Below are positions 33,523-41,904 of a stretch of DNA of 64,000 nucleotides, piece after piece. The translations under genes and the position numbers were made by a program. Below the pieces are notes generated by a model. It ran no database searches. It worked only from the letters and a program-made list of their open reading frames with translations, and was not told where the DNA came from. Every line of letters starts with the position of its first letter. The first letter of the stretch is position 1. Source of the stretch: Sporobacter sp942492735 (GTDB lineage: Bacteria; Bacillota; Clostridia; Oscillospirales; Oscillospiraceae); the NCBI GenBank assembly GCA_942492735.1, contig OW818648.1, forward strand, positions 1,612,001 to 1,676,000, given 5' to 3'.

Positions 33523-34177
33523 CAAGCCCTTTTTTTGTCGCAATGAAATCGAACAGTCCCGCACCTTCCAGCTTGCGGCGCAGCCGCGTGATACTGACGG
33601 TCAAGGCGTTTTCGTCCACAAAGCTGTCGTTTTCCCAGAGCCGCGCCATAATGGCGTCCCGGCCGACGGTTCTGCTCCTGTTTTCCATGAGCAGCTGCAT
33701 GATCCTGTATTCGTTTTTCGTCAGCTCAACCTTCGTACCGTTACAGGTGAGCGTCGCGTCAGATGTGTTGAGAATCACACCGCGGCATTCCATAAGGTTA
33801 GAATGCCCCGCGAAGTCGTAAGTCCTGCGCAGGAGCGCCTGAACCTTGGCGATCAGCACATCGAGGTCAAAGGGCTTGGCAATAAAATCGTCGCCGCCCA
33901 TATTCATGGCCATGACGATGTTCATATTCTCCGAGGCAGAGGAAATAAAAATGATTGGGACCTTCGATACATCCCGAATTTCGCGGCACCAATGATACCC
34001 GTTATAAAACGGCAGAGCGATATCCAGCAAGACAAGCTGCGGGTCAAAAGTGACAAATTCAGACAGAACGTCTCCGAAATCTGTGATGCGGCTAACCGCA
34101 TACCCCCAGGTTTCCAGATATTTCTCCATCGTCCGCGCAATGACGCTGTCGTCCTCAACAACAAGAATCCTGTGCAT
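33506..34177 (-). CDS. BceR-type response regulator (OmpR family)
   Basis: 223-residue response regulator: receiver domain with acidic pocket VVEDD and phospho-Asp52 (VLLDIALP), conserved Lys near AKPFDLD, then an OmpR-type winged helix ending GLGYQVG. ATG 34177 follows AAAGGG by 8 bases; the frame opens three codons earlier at GTG. It pairs with the kinase encoded next and probably activates the bceAB-like genes through the operator at 32396. The gene starts 12 bases after the PAP2 phosphatase stop, so phosphatase, regulator and kinase are likely co-transcribed. Confidence 0.93.
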   Translation of the reverse strand: MHRILVVEDDSVIARTMEKYLETWGYAVSRITDFGDVLSEFVTFDPQLVLLDIALPFYNGYHWCREIRDVSKVPIIFISSASENMNIVMAMNMGGDDFIAKPFDLDVLIAKVQALLRRTYDFAGHSNLMECRGVILNTSDATLTCNGTKVELTKNEYRIMQLLMENRSRTVGRDAIMARLWENDSFVDENALTVSITRLRRKLEGAGLFDFIATKKGLGYQVG

Positions 34178-34189
34178 ATACAACACCCT

Positions 34190-34747
34190 TTATTGATTTA
34201 TGGTTTTTCTATTTCTTCTGCTGAAGATGTACCGCGCGGCCAGAGAATATGTTATGGCAGCAATGCAGGTGCCGAGTAAAATGCCGCATAAAACATCTGT
34301 GGGATAATGCATACCGACGTAAATTCTTGAAACGGCAATCAGCGCGGCAACGGCGTAAACCCACGCCCAGCGCCTGCCGTTTGAGCGCGTTATGGCATAG
34401 GCCGCGGCGAAGCTCGTGCTTGTATGGCCGGATGGAAATGAAAAATCGGTCCGAAGCGGGACGAGAACACGAAGGTCTGTCAATGTTATGTATGGCCGTG
34501 GTCTTTGGATAAGGTTTTTTACGAGGCCGTCGTTGATCACCCAGCAGACAGCAAGACATATGAGCAGAAGGATGCCGGCATGCCGGTGTTTTTTTGTGAT
34601 GATCATGACGATTGAAGATGCAATCCATATAAGGCCCCCGGTTCCGATTGTCGAGAAGCAAATCATAACGACGTTTAGGAAGCCGCATCTTAAATGGTCC
34701 TGAACAAACAGCAGGATATCGGCGTCGATATTCTGAATAATATGCAA
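34190..34747 (-). CDS. PAP2-family membrane phosphatase (BcrC/PgpB-like)
   Basis: 185-residue membrane phosphatase with five to six hydrophobic segments and the full PAP2 signature: KNLIQRPRP, SFPSGHTS and SRIYVGMHYPTD. BcrC-type members hydrolyse undecaprenyl pyrophosphate and give bacitracin tolerance. The likely start is TTG 34747, eight bases after GAGGGG; the longer frame runs back through pyrF and is not supported. Its position immediately before a Bce-type two-component system and transporter suggests a combined bacitracin/lipid II-cycle defence, which is inference from neighbourhood. Confidence 0.85.
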   Translation of the reverse strand: MHIIQNIDADILLFVQDHLRCGFLNVVMICFSTIGTGGLIWIASSIVMIITKKHRHAGILLLICLAVCWVINDGLVKNLIQRPRPYITLTDLRVLVPLRTDFSFPSGHTSTSFAAAYAITRSNGRRWAWVYAVAALIAVSRIYVGMHYPTDVLCGILLGTCIAAITYSLAARYIFSRRNRKTINQ

Positions 34748-34760
34748 CTGTGTGACCCCT

Positions 34761-35684
34761 CTATCGAAAATTGATGACGCCGCGCAGCGCGTCCCGCATT
34801 TTAAGTGCCTCATCGCGCGCGGCCTTCGCATAATCCCGTCCGCCATTGCCCGTCTTTTTCCACGCGCAGATGATTGCCCGAGAGGAATTAATAACAGCGC
34901 CGCGGCCGTGTTCGTCAAAGGCATTGACCACGTCACCGGCGCCGCCGCCCTGTGCGCCGTAGCCGGGGACGAGGAAAAAGGTGTTTTTAAGTCTCTGCCG
35001 TAAAAGCCTCAGTTCCTCGGGATATGTCGCGCCGACGACTGCGCCGATGCGCGAAAAACCGTACTGTCCGACGGTAGCCTTTGAGAGTCCATCAATCAGG
35101 TCTCCGACGACAGTATAGAGCGTCTTCCCGCCGATATCCTGATCCTGCAGCTCGGCGCTCGATGGGTTGGACGTTTTGACAAGGACGAAAATAGCCCTGT
35201 CGCGCCGGATGCTCGTCTCGAGGAACGGCTTGATGCCATCCGAGCCGAGATATCCGTTCACTGTGAGGGCGTCCAAATCAAACGGGAAGAGCTCGGTTTT
35301 GCCGATCGTCACGCTGCCAAGATACGCTTCGCTGTAGGCTTCGGCCGTCGAGCCGATATCGCCGCGTTTGGCGTCACCGATCACAAAGAGTCCCTTTTCT
35401 TTTGCGTAGCCGGTTGTTTTTATAAATGCTTCAACGCCCGCGGCGCCGAGCAGCTCGTAATAAGCCGACTGCGGCTTAACGGCTGGAACGATATCGTACA
35501 GCGCGTCGATGAGTCCGCAGTTGAATTCATAATAAGCATCCGCCGCGGCAGCAAGCGTTTCACCCTTTAAGGCAATGTGCTTGTCCATGATGAATGTCGG
35601 CACATAGTCCGGCAGCGGGTCGAGCCCGACGACCGTCGGATTTTTCATGGTGATAATTTTTTCCTGCAGGATATCGAATGACAT
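34761..35684 (-). CDS. pyrF: Orotidine 5'-phosphate decarboxylase
   Basis: Last step of UMP synthesis. 307 residues, the longer type 2 form found in many Clostridia and actinobacteria. The catalytic Lys-Asp network is in VIGDAKRGDIGST, and the phosphate-binding region is near VPGYGAQGGG. GGAGGA precedes the ATG. pyrC lies about 400 bases upstream in the same direction, separated by palindromic repeats. The PAP2 gene follows 13 bases after the stop. Confidence 0.93.
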   Translation of the reverse strand: MSFDILQEKIITMKNPTVVGLDPLPDYVPTFIMDKHIALKGETLAAAADAYYEFNCGLIDALYDIVPAVKPQSAYYELLGAAGVEAFIKTTGYAKEKGLFVIGDAKRGDIGSTAEAYSEAYLGSVTIGKTELFPFDLDALTVNGYLGSDGIKPFLETSIRRDRAIFVLVKTSNPSSAELQDQDIGGKTLYTVVGDLIDGLSKATVGQYGFSRIGAVVGATYPEELRLLRQRLKNTFFLVPGYGAQGGGAGDVVNAFDEHGRGAVINSSRAIICAWKKTGNGGRDYAKAARDEALKMRDALRGVINFR

Positions 35685-35754
35685 AGTGATCCTCCTTATG
35701 GGGTTTATGATGTGTCTGGGCGAGCGGTGGACCGCGTCGCTTTTCCCGGTGTGT

Positions 35755-36006
35755 ATATTGTAACCACCCCGGCGCTTCGCGCCACCCCTCCACAGCGGAG
35801 AATTTTGAGGACGCCGATTTGTAGGGGCGATTCACGAATCGCCCGATTCTTTGCGGCGTAAACGGCACAGGTAAAAATGCTCGGTCCTCAAGCGAATTCT
35901 CCGAAGTCGCATGCGGACAGCTCCCTTGAAAAGGGAGCCTGGATGTCGATTACCATGGGTGCGGTTAGGCGAGGCACAAGCCGGGCGATTCGTGAATCGC
36001 CCCTAC
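35755..36006. repeat. Dispersed palindromic repeat cluster, copy B
   Basis: Outer inverted units with core GGCGATTCACGAATCGCC at 35821-35844 and 35983-36006 enclose and adjoin further inverted repeats: GGAGAATTTTGAGGAC with GTCCTCAAGCGAATTCTCC, and the hairpin GCTCCCTTGAAAAGGGAGC. This fills the pyrC-pyrF gap; no gene is visible. Same family as the clusters near 23.8 and 45.7 kb. Confidence 0.85.
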
Positions 36007-36092
36007 GAGAATAACCGAAAACAGCTTATGAAGAAGCGCTCATGAATTAACTTAATTGCCAAAAATGTTTTTATGGCGCATTTCCGTTGGCA

Positions 36093-37391
36093 TCAGATAT
36101 CCGTTGCGTCATAGACGATTCTGCCGCCAACTATTGTGTGCTTTACTTTCCCTTTAAGTACCATGCCTTTAAACGGTGTGTTGCGTCCCTTGGAGCGGAA
36201 TTTCTCCGGATCGACCGTCCAGGTTTCGTTGGGATCGAAGATGACGATATCGGCGTCGCTGCCGACGCTGAGGCTGCCTTTGCTGATGCCGAGAATGCGG
36301 GCGGGATTCGTTGACATCAGCTCTATAATCCTCTCGATCGTCAGCTTGCCTGTATGATAAAGCGCTGTCAGAGCAAGACCGAACGACGTTTCCAAGCCGA
36401 CCATACCGCTTGGCGCGTCAAGGAGCGGGAGTGATTTTTCATCGCGGGAGTGCGGCGCGTGATCTGTCGCGATGGCGTCGATTGTCCCATCAATAAGGCC
36501 TTCAAGGATGGCCTCCACATCTTTTTTTGTGCGGAGCGGGGGATTGACACGTGCCATTGCGCCTTGCGTTAAAATTTCTTCTTCCGTCAGAGTGAAATAC
36601 TGCGGGCATGTCTCGGCTGTAATACGGACACCGTCGGCTTTAGCCTGGCGGATGATGTCGACGGTCCCGGCGGTGCTGACATGGGCGATATGAATTTTTG
36701 CGCCGGTCTCACGCGCGAGCATCACATCCCGCATCACCATGAGGTCCTCGGCAATGGCTGGCCGTCCCGGAATCCCAAGCTTTGCTGAAACCGCGCCCTC
36801 ATTGACGGCATGGTTTTTAACGAGATCGGCGTCCTCTGAGTGGCTACTGATGCGTAAATCAAGCGTTTTTGCGGTTTTCATTGCTTCTCTTAAGAGAGAT
36901 GCATTCATGACGGGCATGCCGTCATCCGACAGCGCCACAGCACCGGAGGCTCTTAAAGAGGACGCATCAGTCAAGGCTTGTCCTTTTTGGCCGATCGTCA
37001 CAGCACCGTAGGGCAGTATGTTCACAGCGGCGTTCCTCGCCCGGCTGATGATGTCGGTGACAGCTTCGGCGCTGTCAATAACGGGAGAAGTATTCGGCAT
37101 GCAGGCGACGGTTGTCACACCGCCTGCGGCTGCTGCTTCAGCGCCGCTCATCAGGTCTTCTTTATATAAAAAGCCCGGGTCGCGGAGATGCACATGCATG
37201 TCGACGAGTCCCGGTGCTACCATATAACCCGCGGCATCCAGAACTGTCAAACAGCTTTGGTCACTCGGAAGCTCGCAAAGTGATGCGATTTTACCGTCTT
37301 TTATAAACAAATCGAGCGTTTTATCGGTTTTTATACCGCTGTGAATAACGCGTTCGTTATCGATAACATGCCCGTTTTTTATCAGAAGCAT
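36093..37391 (-). CDS. pyrC: Dihydroorotase
   Basis: 432-residue zinc amidohydrolase of pyrimidine synthesis, class I type. The metal-binding HxH is in VDMHVHLRDPG; the lysine region, later metal His in RISSHSEDAD and HIAHVSTAGT, and the catalytic Asp in AIATDHAPHS are all present, so it should be active rather than a PyrC-like pseudo-enzyme. GAGG is 9 bases before the ATG. Together with pyrF this is part of a pyrimidine locus broken up by repeats; carbamoyltransferase and dehydrogenase genes are not in the window. Confidence 0.93.
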   Translation of the reverse strand: MLLIKNGHVIDNERVIHSGIKTDKTLDLFIKDGKIASLCELPSDQSCLTVLDAAGYMVAPGLVDMHVHLRDPGFLYKEDLMSGAEAAAAGGVTTVACMPNTSPVIDSAEAVTDIISRARNAAVNILPYGAVTIGQKGQALTDASSLRASGAVALSDDGMPVMNASLLREAMKTAKTLDLRISSHSEDADLVKNHAVNEGAVSAKLGIPGRPAIAEDLMVMRDVMLARETGAKIHIAHVSTAGTVDIIRQAKADGVRITAETCPQYFTLTEEEILTQGAMARVNPPLRTKKDVEAILEGLIDGTIDAIATDHAPHSRDEKSLPLLDAPSGMVGLETSFGLALTALYHTGKLTIERIIELMSTNPARILGISKGSLSVGSDADIVIFDPNETWTVDPEKFRSKGRNTPFKGMVLKGKVKHTIVGGRIVYDATDI

Positions 37392-37544
37392 CAGCTCAAA
37401 CCTCGCTTAAAAACAATTGAGAAAACCATCTTCTGTTGCATTATATAGGAATAAAAAATTTTTCGCAAGCACATACTAAAAACGACCTTAACTGGAGGAT
37501 TATTCGAAAACTCCTTTAAATTATCATTAGATTGGAGCACAATT

Positions 37545-37709
37545 ATGACAAGGACAGGGTTTGCTAAGGGTATGGCGATCGGCGTCATGACAGGCGCGGC
37601 AATTGGGATAGCAATGGCGCCGCGAGGGAAAAACACAAAAAGCGCGGCAGGCAAAGCGCTCAAAGCCGCAGGAGAGGTGATTGATAACATTACAGGCATC
37701 TGGAGCTGA
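37545..37709 (+). CDS. Small YtxH-like protein
   Basis: 54-residue protein with an N-terminal glycine/alanine-rich hydrophobic helix (GMAIGVMTGAAIGIAMAP) followed by a basic, Lys/Ala-rich tail and a final GEVIDNITGIWS. This is the pattern of small clostridial YtxH-like membrane-associated proteins, whose function is unknown. ATG 37545 follows GGAG by 7 bases. The rest of 37392-37860 shows no other gene; a GC-rich hairpin (GGGCG/CGCCC, about 37724-37741) lies shortly after the stop. Confidence 0.65.
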   Translation: MTRTGFAKGMAIGVMTGAAIGIAMAPRGKNTKSAAGKALKAAGEVIDNITGIWS

Positions 37710-37859
37710 TCTGGCAAAATACACGGGCGGCCGCAGGTCGCCCATACATATAAATAAACGAATGGTTGAAATATCATCTACAGATTGATGATTGATAAAA
37801 GCGCGCAAAAGAAATATATTGAAGGTACACCGGTGATATATAAAAGGATGTGATTCAGT

Positions 37860-39080
37860 ACGAACCTAAAAATCGGATCAAATATTCGCTTGCTCAGAAC
37901 AGCAAAAGGCATGACGCAGGAGAAGCTGGCCGAACACCTTGGCGTATCATGTCAGGCAGTCAGCAAATGGGAGAGCGAAAACGGTTACCCGGATATCGAG
38001 TTCATTCCGGCGCTCGCATACTACTTCAATGTCACAACAGACATGCTGCTTGGCGTAGACACCTCGCGGAACAGGGAAATCATGGATGGATATCTTGCGC
38101 GGTATTTTGAGCTGTCTCATGATTTGCCCGAGCAACTGGCGCTGATACGTGAGGCAGCTGCTAAGTTTCCCAATCACTTTATGCTGCTTCAGGCCTTAAT
38201 GTATTCTCTCGTTTTTAGTATCAACATACATAGGAGTCCGGATACAATTGGCGGCATGATGACAAAGTCGACGGCTATTGAAGAAACGACGAACAGAGAG
38301 CTTCTGAATGAGGCTGTCATAATTGCCGAGAGAGTGTTAAAGGAATGTACGGACGACAGAATACGTCACAGTGCCATTCAAGTCCTCTGTTATTATTATC
38401 CCTTGATTGATAAGAAAGATGATGCTGTTATGCTGGCGAAATCGATGCCCCCTCTATATATCAGCCGGGACGCGCTTCTGGAGGAAATTTGCACCGGAGA
38501 CGAGAAAATACGGCAGATTCAGAGGAACATAAGCAGTATGACGGATTATCTGTGCGGTGATATCGTGTCGGTTGCCGATCCCGACAGCCAACAGCAGAAC
38601 AATATTTCCAATGATGAAAAGATACATTTAATAGACATTGCGAATAAAATATTCCGGCTAGTCTTTGAAAATGATGTTCCGAGCAAGTTTAGCGGCAGAC
38701 TAGCGCGGAATTTCAGACTGATGGCCGCGCTGGCCTTGCTTGATAATCATACAGAGCGTGCCCTTGAATATCTTGAACAAGCTGCTGAATATGCGATTGC
38801 TGCCGATACACTGCCTGTGGATGCGCCTTTCATATCGCTTTCCGACAGCCCGATGATCGATGGCACGCGTCCGGATGCTTGCGACGATGATTGCACGGCT
38901 ATACTGAATCACTTATTTTACCAGAATTATGTGAACAACCGAATCGTCCTGAAGCTTGAAACGATCGAAGCAAACCAGTCTGGATTTCTGCTAAAGAAGC
39001 TAGAGCAGAGCAGATATGACACAATACGTCATACGGATCGATTCGAGCAGATTACAAATAATCTTAAACAGCGCGTATGA
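37860..39080 (+). CDS. XRE-family regulator with long helical C-terminal region
   Basis: DNA-binding regulator with an N-terminal HTH of the Xre type (TQEKLAEHLGVSCQAVSKWESENGYPD) and about 330 residues of helical, TPR-like sequence. Homology begins with NLKIGSNIRLLRTAKGM, which is upstream of the first conventional start (TTG 37890). The only codon where ATG would be expected is ACG at 37860, 11 bases after AAAAGGA and just downstream of an in-frame TGA. So it either uses an ACG start, starts late at TTG within helix 1, or has lost its start codon. Target unknown. Confidence 0.75.
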   Translation, partial: TNLKIGSNIRLLRTAKGMTQEKLAEHLGVSCQAVSKWESENGYPDIEFIPALAYYFNVTTDMLLGVDTSRNREIMDGYLARYFELSHDLPEQLALIREAAAKFPNHFMLLQALMYSLVFSINIHRSPDTIGGMMTKSTAIEETTNRELLNEAVIIAERVLKECTDDRIRHSAIQVLCYYYPLIDKKDDAVMLAKSMPPLYISRDALLEEICTGDEKIRQIQRNISSMTDYLCGDIVSVADPDSQQQNNISNDEKIHLIDIANKIFRLVFENDVPSKFSGRLARNFRLMAALALLDNHTERALEYLEQAAEYAIAADTLPVDAPFISLSDSPMIDGTRPDACDDDCTAILNHLFYQNYVNNRIVLKLETIEANQSGFLLKKLEQSRYDTIRHTDRFEQITNNLKQRV

Positions 39081-39129
39081 TTTCCAATAAAAAGCTGCTT
39101 CATATTGAAGCAGCTTTTTATTGGAAATC
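39079..39129. terminator. Bidirectional intrinsic terminator
   Basis: Near-perfect palindrome of 24-bp arms (TCCAATAAAAAGCTGCTTCA and complement) with T/A runs in both directions, located between convergent genes and overlapping the regulator's last codon. Confidence 0.9.
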
Positions 39130-39137
39130 TATACTTG

Positions 39138-39413
39138 TCAGGTCGCTTGAAACTTTTGCCTTGCTTTTTGAATTTTTTGCTGTTCGGCCGGTTCAACCTG
39201 ATACCAGCCATTTGACTGCATCGTCGAGAAAATGTTCGCCTGAATCGTGTGCACATCGTTCAAGTTGGTGAGCATTGTGGATCGGAGTTGCTCATTGACA
39301 CATTCGCCGGCGTACAAATTATAACTGTCTGTCATATGCTTTTCACTTAAGAGCGCATCCTGTAGAATTTGCTGGTCCGTCCAGACAGAAGTGGCCTGAT
39401 TTGTCGTGTTCAT
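39138..39413 (-). CDS. CotF-family spore coat protein
   Basis: 91-residue helical protein of the CotF/spore-coat type. The block DQQILQDALLSEKHMTDSYNLYAGECVNEQLRSTMLTNLNDVHTIQANIF is the conserved ferritin-like coat core; the tail is GWYQVEPAEQQKIQKARQKF. Such proteins are assembled into the coat of the forespore by the mother cell. GGAGGA precedes the ATG. It follows a second small coat-type gene by 12 bases, so the two form an operon. Direct evidence that the organism sporulates or derives from spore-formers. Confidence 0.85.
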   Translation of the reverse strand: MNTTNQATSVWTDQQILQDALLSEKHMTDSYNLYAGECVNEQLRSTMLTNLNDVHTIQANIFSTMQSNGWYQVEPAEQQKIQKARQKFQAT

Positions 39414-39425
39414 GAGTTCCTCCTA

Positions 39426-39611
39426 CTACTGTAAGAAAGTCATCAGCGAATTGAAGTGCTGCTGATGCTTATTGGCGTGATCGGTAAGACATTGTTTGAT
39501 TTGCTGATTACTGCACATGCCGGACATCGCCTGAAATTTTTTAGCCATCAGCTGCTCCTGACCAATCTGGTCCTCAAGCGCCGACAGCTCTTTTGACGTG
39601 AGATTTGCCAA
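39426..39611 (-). CDS. Small spore-coat-associated protein
   Basis: 61-residue helical protein (LSALEDQIGQEQLMAKKFQAM, then HANKHQQHFNSLMTFLQ) of the type often paired with CotF in Clostridia. It starts at TTG 39611, seven bases after AGGAGG, and is the first gene of the two-gene coat operon. Small hairpins in 39612-39709 (ACGGCG/CGCCGT; CCGGC/GCCGG) lie upstream. Confidence 0.8.
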   Translation of the reverse strand: MANLTSKELSALEDQIGQEQLMAKKFQAMSGMCSNQQIKQCLTDHANKHQQHFNSLMTFLQ

Positions 39612-39709
39612 AATATTACCTCCTGATACGGCGGGACGCCGTTTTTTCCGGCCTATAGCGCCGGTTGTTCGGTATTATTATGGCTCGACCTTCACTTCCG
39701 TATTCTTTG

Positions 39710-40552
39710 CTATAGGGTCAAATTTCTATTTTTGATTTTAAAAATGATATACTCCTGATCGTCGATATCCCCGGAGCGGCCAAAGCAGAAAACAGGCATC
39801 ATCGGGAAAGGTTCCGTCGCTAATACCGGTACAGCCAGTAAGACGTATTCGTCCTGCTCCATGATCAGCGCGTTTGAAAGGCCTTCGCAGGTCTCCTGAA
39901 TGGAGTGGTCGTCAAAAAGGATACCAGGGTTCGGAATCTTCGTCCAGCTGCTCAAGGCTGAGGGCACCACAACAAGCGCGTCAGATACAGGCCCGGGTTC
40001 ATGCGCCTGTTCGGCAGGCTCGGAATAAACGATATTGGCATAGGGTTCAGGTTCGAAATCGTAAGCGTAATCGATCGGATCGGGGAAATCGTTATAAACA
40101 ATAGTTTCGGCTTCGTCGGTCGGCAAAACAACCTCGGGTTCTTTTTCTGGAGCGGATGACGCAGCGTTTCTAAAAGACGTTTCTTCGATTGCTGATTCTG
40201 ACGATGATTCCTCTGTTTCGGTATAAACAGCACCTGGTCTGATTAAATGAAATGAAACGGGGTCATGATACCCAATGGCTATGAGCGCGTTCTTCGTAAA
40301 GCTTTTTCTCAAATGCAGGTTGCCGGTACGCGCAGCCGCGTCCGCATTTGAGTCCGGTCTGTCATCGTATGGCATCGTGATACCGAGAGGGACGTATTTC
40401 CCGCTGCAGACCGCCGCAAGACGAACAACATCATGGCTCCTATAGTTGCATGTACAGTCAAAAACGAGCAGCTGCCCATTCTGTATGATATTCACCCTGC
40501 CGACAGTGCGCCCGTCAGCCATAACGGGAAAGTCTCCGGTACTATATGACAT
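39710..40552 (-). CDS. Uncharacterised acidic protein, possibly sporulation related
   Basis: 280-residue protein I do not recognise. ATG 40552 is chosen because GGAGG lies 7 bases upstream. The N-terminal 110 residues look like a compact beta-rich domain (MADGRTVGRVNIIQNGQLLVFDC). A low-complexity acidic linker of about 90 residues follows, rich in Glu, Pro and Ala (TETEESSSESAIEE). A second folded segment of about 70 residues (ILFDDHSIQETCEGLSNAL) ends the protein. No signal peptide or membrane segment. It is next to coat genes in the same direction, which hints at a spore or envelope role, unproven. Confidence 0.55.
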   Translation of the reverse strand: MSYSTGDFPVMADGRTVGRVNIIQNGQLLVFDCTCNYRSHDVVRLAAVCSGKYVPLGITMPYDDRPDSNADAAARTGNLHLRKSFTKNALIAIGYHDPVSFHLIRPGAVYTETEESSSESAIEETSFRNAASSAPEKEPEVVLPTDEAETIVYNDFPDPIDYAYDFEPEPYANIVYSEPAEQAHEPGPVSDALVVVPSALSSWTKIPNPGILFDDHSIQETCEGLSNALIMEQDEYVLLAVPVLATEPFPMMPVFCFGRSGDIDDQEYIIFKIKNRNLTL

Positions 40553-40571
40553 AACGATACCTCCTGGAAAA

Positions 40572-40606
40572 GAAATACTCTCCTGCATCAGAATATGCAG
40601 GAGAGT
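40572..40606 (-). terminator. Terminator after the exported-protein gene
   Basis: 12-bp stem ACTCTCCTGCAT/ATGCAGGAGAGT, followed on the minus strand by ATTTCTTTT; it lies between the exported-protein gene and the acidic-protein gene. Confidence 0.7.
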
Positions 40607-40629
40607 ACAAGTATATGTTTTATAAGCTG

Positions 40630-41169
40630 TCAGGTGATTGTATAAGTGCCGCGGATTAGAACCTTGACGGAAGCGGCGGTTGCCTTAATTCCGTTGCCTT
40701 GAATTGACACCATGTACATGTGGTTGGCGGCGACAGTCCCACCAGCGGAAAGCGTCTCACCTGACGTTGAGTCGACCAGCGCCGGCGTGCTGCCCGCGGC
40801 TGTGGCGGTACCGATCCGCAGCAGAAGCTCCGTGCCGACATTGCAGGAGACCGTCTGGCCTTTGCTCAGCGTCACGAGGGTAAAGCTGGCAGATTCCGCT
40901 GAAGTTCCGGTCAGCTTTGAATCGATATCTGCTTTGAAGGTGTTGACCGCAGCATCTAGAGAGGGTTGGAGGGAGGTCTGGGCGGCAATGATATCATTAT
41001 TCACTTCGCCCATGATTTGCGGTTTCAGCTTCACAGTCAAATAACTGAGTGTGACAAGCGGATCGTTCGTTGTGCCGAACGTAGACGCGGCCAATATACT
41101 GACGCCGGATATAAACGCAACAGCAATAACGACGCCGACGGTAATCAGAAGCTTCTTTTTTAAGTTCAT
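40630..41169 (-). CDS. Exported protein of unknown function
   Basis: 179-residue secreted or cell-surface protein. The N-terminal MNLKKKLLITVGVVIAVAFISGVSILAAST is a clear signal peptide, followed by GTTNDPLVTLSYL, a motif seen after the signal sequence in many clostridial exported proteins. The remainder is Ser/Thr/Ala-rich with predicted beta structure and a repeated theme of small residues. ATG 41169 follows GGAGGA; a longer open frame upstream overlaps mazF and is rejected. No enzymatic motif. Confidence 0.75.
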   Translation of the reverse strand: MNLKKKLLITVGVVIAVAFISGVSILAASTFGTTNDPLVTLSYLTVKLKPQIMGEVNNDIIAAQTSLQPSLDAAVNTFKADIDSKLTGTSAESASFTLVTLSKGQTVSCNVGTELLLRIGTATAAGSTPALVDSTSGETLSAGGTVAANHMYMVSIQGNGIKATAASVKVLIRGTYTIT

Positions 41170-41241
41170 TATGTATCCTCCGTAAGAATGCCGATATATT
41201 ATAAGCAGCATGTCCGAGCATTTAATGAGCCGATATTCATC

Positions 41242-41280
41242 CGGGCTGCCCCACGCTCGGCTGAACGTGGGGCAAGCCCG
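41242..41280 (-). terminator. GC-rich hairpin after mazF
   Basis: Stem CGTGGGGCA/TGCCCCACG extended by GGGC/GCCC on a one-base bulge, directly after the mazF stop. There is no good T tract, so it may act as a processing or partial-termination site. Confidence 0.45.
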
Positions 41281-41287
41281 TAAAAAT

Positions 41288-41638
41288 CTAGCCAAGTCCA
41301 AAGCTCACGGCGATGGCGTTATCAACCTGAGTCATCAGCCGTTCGTCCAGCGAACCCATGCGCTCTTTCAATCTCCGCTTGTCGATTGTACGGATCTGCT
41401 CCAGGAGCACCACAGAGTCTTTTGTAAGCCCGTAGCTTTTTGCCTCCAGCTCGATGTGGGTCGGAAGGCGCGCTTTGTTTATCTGAGATGTAATCGCCGC
41501 AGCGATTACAGTCGGGCTGTGCTTATTCCCCGTGTCGTTTTGCACGATGAGCACAGGCCTCAGGCCTCCCTGTTCGCTTCCCACGACGGGGCTCAGGTCG
41601 GCGTAATAGATGTCTCCTCTTTTGACTCCACTTAACAC
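41288..41638 (-). CDS. mazF: MazF/EndoA-type endoribonuclease toxin
   Basis: 116-residue PemK/MazF-fold ribonuclease (GVKRGDIYYADLSPVVGSEQGG, then RPVLIVQND and ITSQINKARLPTHIEL), the EndoA/NdoA type that cuts single-stranded mRNA at short motifs. GTG 41638 follows GGAGAG. In Bacillus and most Clostridia the gene follows alr with a small ribbon-helix-helix antitoxin gene between; here the 266-base gap to alr contains no such frame. The toxin is full length with its catalytic-region Arg and Thr, so it is probably active and neutralised from elsewhere or by diverged means. Confidence 0.92.
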   Translation of the reverse strand: MLSGVKRGDIYYADLSPVVGSEQGGLRPVLIVQNDTGNKHSPTVIAAAITSQINKARLPTHIELEAKSYGLTKDSVVLLEQIRTIDKRRLKERMGSLDERLMTQVDNAIAVSFGLG

Positions 41639-41904
41639 ACAGCTTCACTCTCCGACGAAGTATAGTCGCCGCGGTTACTACCTTTTTAAGGTTTTTAATA
41701 TGTAACCGGGTTACTATAATTCTTTCACAAAGCAAAACAAAATATACAACCGCTGCCATGGCAAATACAAAAATAACTTGTGCAACAGGATTTATCTCAC
41801 TGGAATTACCCTGCTTGATTTATCCTGTTAACAGTATATGTCTGCGCGGACGGTTTGTCACTGTGTTCACAAAACTTTGTTTCAAGACTTAGAGACTTGG
41901 CGGC

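Noticed and set aside
34748..34936. 63-codon N-terminal extension of the PAP2 phosphatase
   Set aside because: It lies inside pyrF in another frame; the TTG at 34747 has a good ribosome site and starts the conserved part.
41523..41759. 78-codon minus-strand frame overlapping the mazF start, considered as the missing antitoxin
   Set aside because: It shows a hydrophobic stretch and a basic tail, not a ribbon-helix-helix pattern, and overlaps mazF in another frame without a good ribosome site.
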